Below are positions 59,564 through 64,000 of a stretch of 64,000 nucleotides of DNA, in pieces (within the stretch, counting starts at the first letter, position 1; every line of letters starts with the position of its first letter). The DNA lies in contig JAWKIR010000004.1 of the NCBI GenBank assembly GCA_041394245.1, positions 450,879 through 514,878 on the forward strand, in the 5' to 3' direction. This DNA is from Acidimicrobiales bacterium (GTDB lineage Bacteria; Actinomycetota; Acidimicrobiia; Acidimicrobiales; Aldehydirespiratoraceae). The translations under genes and the position numbers were made by a program. Under the pieces are notes generated by a model. That model was not told the origin of the DNA. It did no database searches and worked only from the letters and a program-made list of their open reading frames with translations.

Positions 59564-60400
59564 ATGGAACTCGAGGGAAAGATCGCCGTGGTCACGGGTG
59601 GTGCCAGCGGTATCGGCCGAGCGCTCGTCGAGCGCTTCCACGCGGAGGGGGCGGCGCATGTCGTGGTCGTCGATCGCGACGGTGACGGCGCGCGGGCCGT
59701 CGCCGAGTCGGTGCGCGGCACCGGGATCGCATGTGACGTGACCGACGGGGAGGCGATCCGTTCGGTCGTGGAGACGACGGAGCGAGACATCGGTCCGATC
59801 GCGCTGTTCGTCTCCAACGCCGGCTACCTCACCGTCGGGGGACTGGAGGCGCCGGTCGCCGACCTCTCCCGCATGTTCGAGGTGCATGTGCTCGCCCATC
59901 TCCACGCCGCCCGGGCGGTGATTCCCCACATGGCGGCCCGAGGGGAGGGATATCTCCTCAACACCGCGTCGGCGGCCGGTCTGCTGTCGCAGTTCGGTTC
60001 ACTGCACTATGCGTTGACGAAGCACGCCGCCGTGGCGCTCGCGGAGTGGATCGCGATCACCCATGGACATCAGGGCATCGGGGTCTCGGTGCTGTGCCCC
60101 CAGGCCGTCGCGACCAACATCGTCCAGAACAGTCCCGATGTCGAGAAGATCGGCGGCCCCGGATCCGACGTGGCCGGAGCCGACGGCACCCTGTCGTCGC
60201 ACGACGTGGCCCAGACCGTGATCGAGGCGCTTCGCGACGAACGGTTCCACGTGCTTCCACATCCGGAGGTCGCCGAGTACGTGGCCCGCAAGGGCGAAGA
60301 CGTCGACCGTTGGATCGCCGGCATGCAACGCTGGCAGAGCTCGATGTTCCCGGCCGACGCGCACCCGGCCACCTGGCTGACGGGCCGCGGGACCACCTGA
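59564..60400 (+). CDS. SDR family oxidoreductase
   Basis: This 278-aa short-chain dehydrogenase has the cofactor motif VVTGGASGIGRALVERF, NAG in LFVSNAGYLTVGG, and the catalytic Tyr/Lys in LHYALTKHAAVALAEW, with a serine nearby (TASAAGLLS). The acidic residue VVVDRDGD suggests NAD preference. The C-terminal part is longer than the classical 250 aa. Substrate is unknown. Confidence 0.92.
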   Translation: MELEGKIAVVTGGASGIGRALVERFHAEGAAHVVVVDRDGDGARAVAESVRGTGIACDVTDGEAIRSVVETTERDIGPIALFVSNAGYLTVGGLEAPVADLSRMFEVHVLAHLHAARAVIPHMAARGEGYLLNTASAAGLLSQFGSLHYALTKHAAVALAEWIAITHGHQGIGVSVLCPQAVATNIVQNSPDVEKIGGPGSDVAGADGTLSSHDVAQTVIEALRDERFHVLPHPEVAEYVARKGEDVDRWIAGMQRWQSSMFPADAHPATWLTGRGTT

Positions 60401-60422
60401 AGATCGAGACCATCCGAAGATA

Positions 60423-60451
60423 TTGACAGTATCACTGCCAGAACTTAGGTT
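60423..60451 (+). promoter_or_regulatory. Strong promoter TTGACA-N17-TAGGTT with operator
   Basis: TTGACA (60423-60428) and TAGGTT (60446-60451) are 17 bp apart, and the ATG at 60458 is 6 nt downstream. An inverted repeat TGACAGT-ATC-ACTGCCA (60424-60440, one mismatch) covers the -35 and spacer, so the promoter is probably repressed by an unknown regulator. Confidence 0.75.
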
Positions 60452-60457
60452 CTGTCC

Positions 60458-60904
60458 ATGGCGACCATCACCAAGCGCAGAGAGATCTCCGCGCCACCCG
60501 ATGCGGTCTGGGCCGTGCTGGCCGACTTCGCCGCCATCAGCGCGTGGGCGCCCAACGTCGATCATTCGTGTCTGCTGACAGCGCAGACAGAGGGGATCGG
60601 GATGGTGCGGAGGATCCAGACCGGTCGCATCACCGTGGTGGAGACCGTCGAGGTCTACGAGCCGGGTCGAACGCTCGGCTACCGGCTGACCGGACTTCCG
60701 TCGGTGATCAGGTCGGTGACCAACACCTGGACGCTGGAGGCGTCGGGTGATCACACGGTGGCGACGCTCACATCGGAGATCGACGCCGGCCCCCGACCTC
60801 CTCACAAGGCGATCGCCCGGGCGGTGGGCCGAACACTCGGCAAAGCGTCGGACGAGATGCTCGACGGTCTCGCCGCCCATCTCGCGCAGGGAGCCCCCGG
60901 ATGA
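60458..60904 (+). CDS. SRPBCC family protein (polyketide cyclase-like)
   Basis: This 148-aa START-like protein starts TITKRREISAPPDAVWAVLA and has ISAWAPNVDHSC, VETVEVYEPGRTLGYRLTGL and a C-terminal helix. The family binds hydrophobic ligands in a deep cavity. It overlaps the sulfatase gene (ATGA), under a strong promoter, so it probably binds or modifies the sulfatase's product. Confidence 0.88.
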   Translation: MATITKRREISAPPDAVWAVLADFAAISAWAPNVDHSCLLTAQTEGIGMVRRIQTGRITVVETVEVYEPGRTLGYRLTGLPSVIRSVTNTWTLEASGDHTVATLTSEIDAGPRPPHKAIARAVGRTLGKASDEMLDGLAAHLAQGAPG

Positions 60905-63480
60905 CCGACCGGCCCGATGTCATCATCTTGATGAGCGACGAGGAGCGTGCGGCCCCTCCCTACGAGACCCCCGACGTCACCGCATGGCGGCGGCGTGTCC
61001 TCACCGCCGAGTCGTGGTTCGACGACAACGCCGTCAACTTCCGGCGTCACTACACGGGCTCGCTCGCCTGCGTGCCGAGTCGTCCCACCTTGTTCACCGG
61101 GCACTACCCCGCGGTCCACGGTGTGACCCAGACCGACGGACTCGGCAAGATGGCCGACGACTCGCGGATGCGCTGGTTGCGTGAGGGCGAGGTGCCGACG
61201 CTCGGCCACTGGTTCCGGGCGGCGGGCTACGACACCCACTACGACGGCAAGTGGCACATCACCCACGCCGACCTCCACGACGACGACGGCGAGCGTGTGT
61301 CGACCAACGACGACGACGGCAACGTGATCCCCGAGGCAGTCGGGCGCTACCTCGCCGCCGATCGACTCGACCCGTTCGGCTTCTCCGGTTGGGTCGGGCC
61401 CGAACCCCACGGCGGGGCCATGGCCGACTCGGGTCTGCGCCGTGATCCGCTGATCGCGGCGCGGGTCGTCGCCTGGCTCGAGGATCGCTACGCCCGCCGC
61501 CGCGCCGGTGACGCCGACGCGCGCAGACCGTTCCTGCTCGTCGCCAGCTTCGTGAATCCCCACGACATCGTCCTCTTCCCGGCCTGGGTGCGGCGCAACC
61601 CGCTGAAGCCGTCGACACGGCTCGACCCGCCGCCGATCGCCGAATCGCCGACCGCCCACGAGGACCTCGCGACGAAGCCCGCGGCGCAGATCGCCTACCG
61701 CGAGGCCTATCCCGGCGGCTACGGGCCGGTGCCTGCCGTGGCCCGGATCTATGCGGGCAACGCCCAGAAGTATCGCGACACCTACTACCGGCTCCACGCC
61801 GAGGTCGACGCGCCGATCGACCAGGTGAGGCGGGCCGTCGTCGCCGGTTCCGAGAACGCGGTCATCGTCCGGACGTCCGACCACGGCGACCTGCTCGGGT
61901 CCCATGGCGGGCTCCACCAGAAGTGGTTCCAGCTCTACGACGAGGCGACACGGGTGCCGTTCGCGATCGCCCGGGTGGGGGAGCAGGCGACATCCGGCGC
62001 CTCCATCGACGATGCGCCCACGTCACACGTCGATCTCGTGCCCACCCTGCTGGGTGCCGCCGGCATCGACGAGGCCGCGGTCGCGGCCACGCTGCGGGCC
62101 TCGTTCTCCGAGGTGCACCCCCTCCCCGGTCGCAATCTCATGCCGGTCGTCGACGGCGATGCCCCCGCCGACCGCGACCGGGCCGTCTACCTGATGACCA
62201 ACGACAACATGCTCGAAGGCGATACCGGAGCCTCCGGCGTGGCCCGCCGCCTCGGCCGGGTCGACAAGCCGCCGATGCCGCTGCGTATCCAGGTGCCCGC
62301 CCATGTCGCTGCGAACTTCGAGGGGATCGTCGCCCGGGTCTCCGATGCCGACGCGTCGGGTGGTGGTGGTCATCTCTGGAAGCTCGTGCGGACGTTCGAC
62401 GATCCCGCGACCTGGACCGAGCCCGGGGTCCGGCATCTCGCCGCGAACGGCCCCGCCGGACCGCAGTACCGCACCGAGGCGCTGCCGGATCAGTGGGAGC
62501 TCTACGACCTCGACACCGATCCGATCGAGACCGACAACCGATGGACCGACGAGGCCGCCGCCGAGGTCCTCGCCCATCTCCGCACCGTGCTCGAGGACGA
62601 AGGCACCCGCTGTGTCCCCGAACGAAACGCCCCGTGGCCGTATGCGTCACGCCGACCCTCTCGAGGCCCCATGACCAAGACCCCACCTCCTCCCGCCCGT
62701 CTGGTCCGCAAGCTCCTGCAGAAGGTCGGCATGCACCCCGACGACACCGATCCGGTCGAGTTCGACCTTCCCGGTCGACGGGCGCTGGTGATCGCCACCA
62801 ATGCCGGTGTGCTCGACATCGGCAAGCCGACCGGCGTGTTCGCCAGCGAGATGACCGTGCCCTACTACGCGTTCCTCGACGCGGGTCTGTCGGTCGACAT
62901 CGCCAGCCCGCTCGGTGGTGTGGTCCCGGTCGACCCCCAGTCGCTGCGCGCCCCGATCCGGACCCCCGAGGACGACCGCTTCCTGGGCGACGACCAGCTC
63001 CGTGACAAGGTCACCCACTCGCTCGCCATCGGCGATCTCGACATGAACGACTACGACATCGTGTTCCTCGCCGGTGGATGGGGGGCGGCCTTCGACTTCG
63101 GGTTCTCCGAGATCCTCGGTGAGAAGATGACGGAGGCGAACGCCGCCGACAAGCTGATCGGCGGCGTCTGCCACGGTCCGCTCGGCTTGATCAACGCCAA
63201 GGGGATCGACGGTGAGCCGCTCGTGAAGGGCCGCAGGATCAGTGCGGTCACCGACAAGCAGGTCCAGGAGCTCGGCATCGGGTCGACCCCGCATCACCCG
63301 GAGACGGAACTGCGCAAGGTCGGCGCGGAGTTCGAGAGCGAGACCCGGTTCCGCGACCCGTTCGCCAACCATTGGGTGGTCGACGGCAACCTCGTCACCG
63401 GACAGAACCAGAATGCCGGGCCGATGGTCGCGCGTGAATTGCTCCAGATCCTCGAGGAACGCACCCTTTCCCCGCAGTGA
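60901..63480 (+). CDS. Sulfatase-DJ-1/PfpI fusion protein
   Basis: This 859-aa protein joins two modules. Residues 1-590 are a type I sulfatase: DVIILMSDEERAAPPYETPD, formylglycine motif CVPSR at 57-61 and VRTSDHGDLLGSHGG. From about 591 (MTKTPPPPARLVRKLLQKVG) a DJ-1/PfpI-type domain follows, with VIATNAGVLDIGKPTG, IVFLAGGWGAAFDFGFSE and nucleophile C757 in GGVCHGPLGLINAKG. An internal ATG at 62671 has only a weak ribosome site, so a true fusion is likely, although separate translation of the second domain is possible. Confidence 0.88.
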   Translation: MTDRPDVIILMSDEERAAPPYETPDVTAWRRRVLTAESWFDDNAVNFRRHYTGSLACVPSRPTLFTGHYPAVHGVTQTDGLGKMADDSRMRWLREGEVPTLGHWFRAAGYDTHYDGKWHITHADLHDDDGERVSTNDDDGNVIPEAVGRYLAADRLDPFGFSGWVGPEPHGGAMADSGLRRDPLIAARVVAWLEDRYARRRAGDADARRPFLLVASFVNPHDIVLFPAWVRRNPLKPSTRLDPPPIAESPTAHEDLATKPAAQIAYREAYPGGYGPVPAVARIYAGNAQKYRDTYYRLHAEVDAPIDQVRRAVVAGSENAVIVRTSDHGDLLGSHGGLHQKWFQLYDEATRVPFAIARVGEQATSGASIDDAPTSHVDLVPTLLGAAGIDEAAVAATLRASFSEVHPLPGRNLMPVVDGDAPADRDRAVYLMTNDNMLEGDTGASGVARRLGRVDKPPMPLRIQVPAHVAANFEGIVARVSDADASGGGGHLWKLVRTFDDPATWTEPGVRHLAANGPAGPQYRTEALPDQWELYDLDTDPIETDNRWTDEAAAEVLAHLRTVLEDEGTRCVPERNAPWPYASRRPSRGPMTKTPPPPARLVRKLLQKVGMHPDDTDPVEFDLPGRRALVIATNAGVLDIGKPTGVFASEMTVPYYAFLDAGLSVDIASPLGGVVPVDPQSLRAPIRTPEDDRFLGDDQLRDKVTHSLAIGDLDMNDYDIVFLAGGWGAAFDFGFSEILGEKMTEANAADKLIGGVCHGPLGLINAKGIDGEPLVKGRRISAVTDKQVQELGIGSTPHHPETELRKVGAEFESETRFRDPFANHWVVDGNLVTGQNQNAGPMVARELLQILEERTLSPQ

Positions 63481-63527
63481 CATACGGCGTAAGGTGACGG
63501 CGAACGGCGCCGATACCGAGGATCACC

Positions 63528-64000
63528 ATGACCATCACCGACATCACCGCAAAGATGCGTTCCAACGAGGAGATCCTCGGGCGCGCCGACCTCAACGACG
63601 CCGAGGCGATCCTCGCGATCACCACGCTCGACGAGACCGACGTGATCCATGCGGTGGAAGACAACGCCGACGCGATCTTCACGTGGGGCTACGACAAGGG
63701 CGAGCGGGCCAAGCTCGACAAGCTCTACGAGAAGGCCAAGACCTCGCAGTGGAACGCGACGACCGATCTTCCGTGGGAGACCGAGGTCGATGTCGAGAAG
63801 ATGGTGCGCGACCAGAACTTCGCCATGTCGGGTTCGCACGAGCTCGCACCGCCGTTCGACCTGAGCAACACCCCGCTGAAGAACTGGGGTGACAAGGAGT
63901 ACCTCGAGCTCGGCATCGAGATGCAGAACCATCTCCTGAGCCAGTTCATGCACGGTGAGCAGGGCGCGCTGTTGTGTACGGCGAAGATCGTGGAGACGGT
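63528..64000 (+). CDS. Ferritin-like diiron protein (partial)
   Basis: The first 157 codons of a plus-strand gene that leaves the window. It begins TITDITAKMRSNEEILGRAD. The helical segment YLELGIEMQNHLLSQFMHGE has glutamates and a histidine placed as in ferritin-like diiron oxygenases. The full metal site is not visible because the gene is cut. Product and substrate are unknown. Confidence 0.65.
   Translation, partial: MTITDITAKMRSNEEILGRADLNDAEAILAITTLDETDVIHAVEDNADAIFTWGYDKGERAKLDKLYEKAKTSQWNATTDLPWETEVDVEKMVRDQNFAMSGSHELAPPFDLSNTPLKNWGDKEYLELGIEMQNHLLSQFMHGEQGALLCTAKIVET

Overview
The window is high-GC actinobacterial DNA. The gene set fits the class Acidimicrobiia (Ilumatobacter-like lineages) best. 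This placement is inferred from the mycobacterial-type SerC, an IclR regulator divergent from leuCD, a sunset-domain protein, a DUF2510 protein, hsa-like meta-cleavage genes, and many start codons lying 6-8 nt after a TANNNT -10 box (leaderless transcription). Genes are densely packed, with many 1-4 bp stop/start overlaps.

Layout. 1-6.2 kb: acyl-CoA metabolism (acyl-CoA synthetase with a small partner protein, family III CoA-transferase, TetR regulator, DUF5658-like membrane protein, acyl-CoA carboxyltransferase). 6.2-12.2 kb: serC, an aspartate-type aminotransferase, an S9 peptidase whose only plausible start is CTG, and serA. 12.2-16.2 kb: membrane-anchored HExxH protein, sunset-domain protein, beta-propeller lipoprotein. 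16.3-19.2 kb: leuCD with a long intercistronic hairpin, and a divergent IclR regulator with an operator. 19.4-25.6 kb: acyl-CoA synthetase, hydrolase, greA and two related lipoproteins. 25.7-29.4 kb: an isoleucine-rich leader peptide and terminator in front of leuB-ilvE-cimA, which points to attenuation of a citramalate-route isoleucine operon. 29.4-34.2 kb: small proteins, gltX, YdcF-type protein, tRNA-Gln(CUG), methyltransferase, OsmC protein and tRNA-Glu(CUC).

34.19-41.88 kb: an integrative element of about 7.64 kb in tRNA-Glu, bounded by 44-bp direct repeats. It carries a tyrosine integrase, an excisionase-like HTH protein, a MITE-like inverted-repeat unit, a decayed second integrase, and a 649-aa protein that joins a GHKL (Hsp90/MutL-type) ATPase to a Shedu/DUF4263-like PD-(D/E)XK nuclease. 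It also carries two secreted proteins, one of the I36 peptidase-inhibitor type. The ATPase-nuclease is the best candidate in this window for a little-described system, probably anti-phage or genome defence.

42.1-53.7 kb: an aromatic meta-cleavage cluster (HsaA-like hydroxylase, C-C hydrolase, hydratase, acetaldehyde dehydrogenase, aldolase, IclR, extradiol dioxygenase), then an overlapping arylsulfatase, a TauD-type dioxygenase, an XRE regulator, a 54-aa Cys-rich protein and a thiolase. Together they suggest use of a sulfated phenolic or steroid-like substrate. 53.8-58.9 kb: a lipoprotein, then a two-component system between two secreted proteins that share a small beta-rich domain, with matching direct-repeat boxes before both. 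58.9-64 kb: GDT1 transporter, SDR, SRPBCC protein, an unusual sulfatase-DJ-1/PfpI fusion, and a truncated ferritin-like protein.
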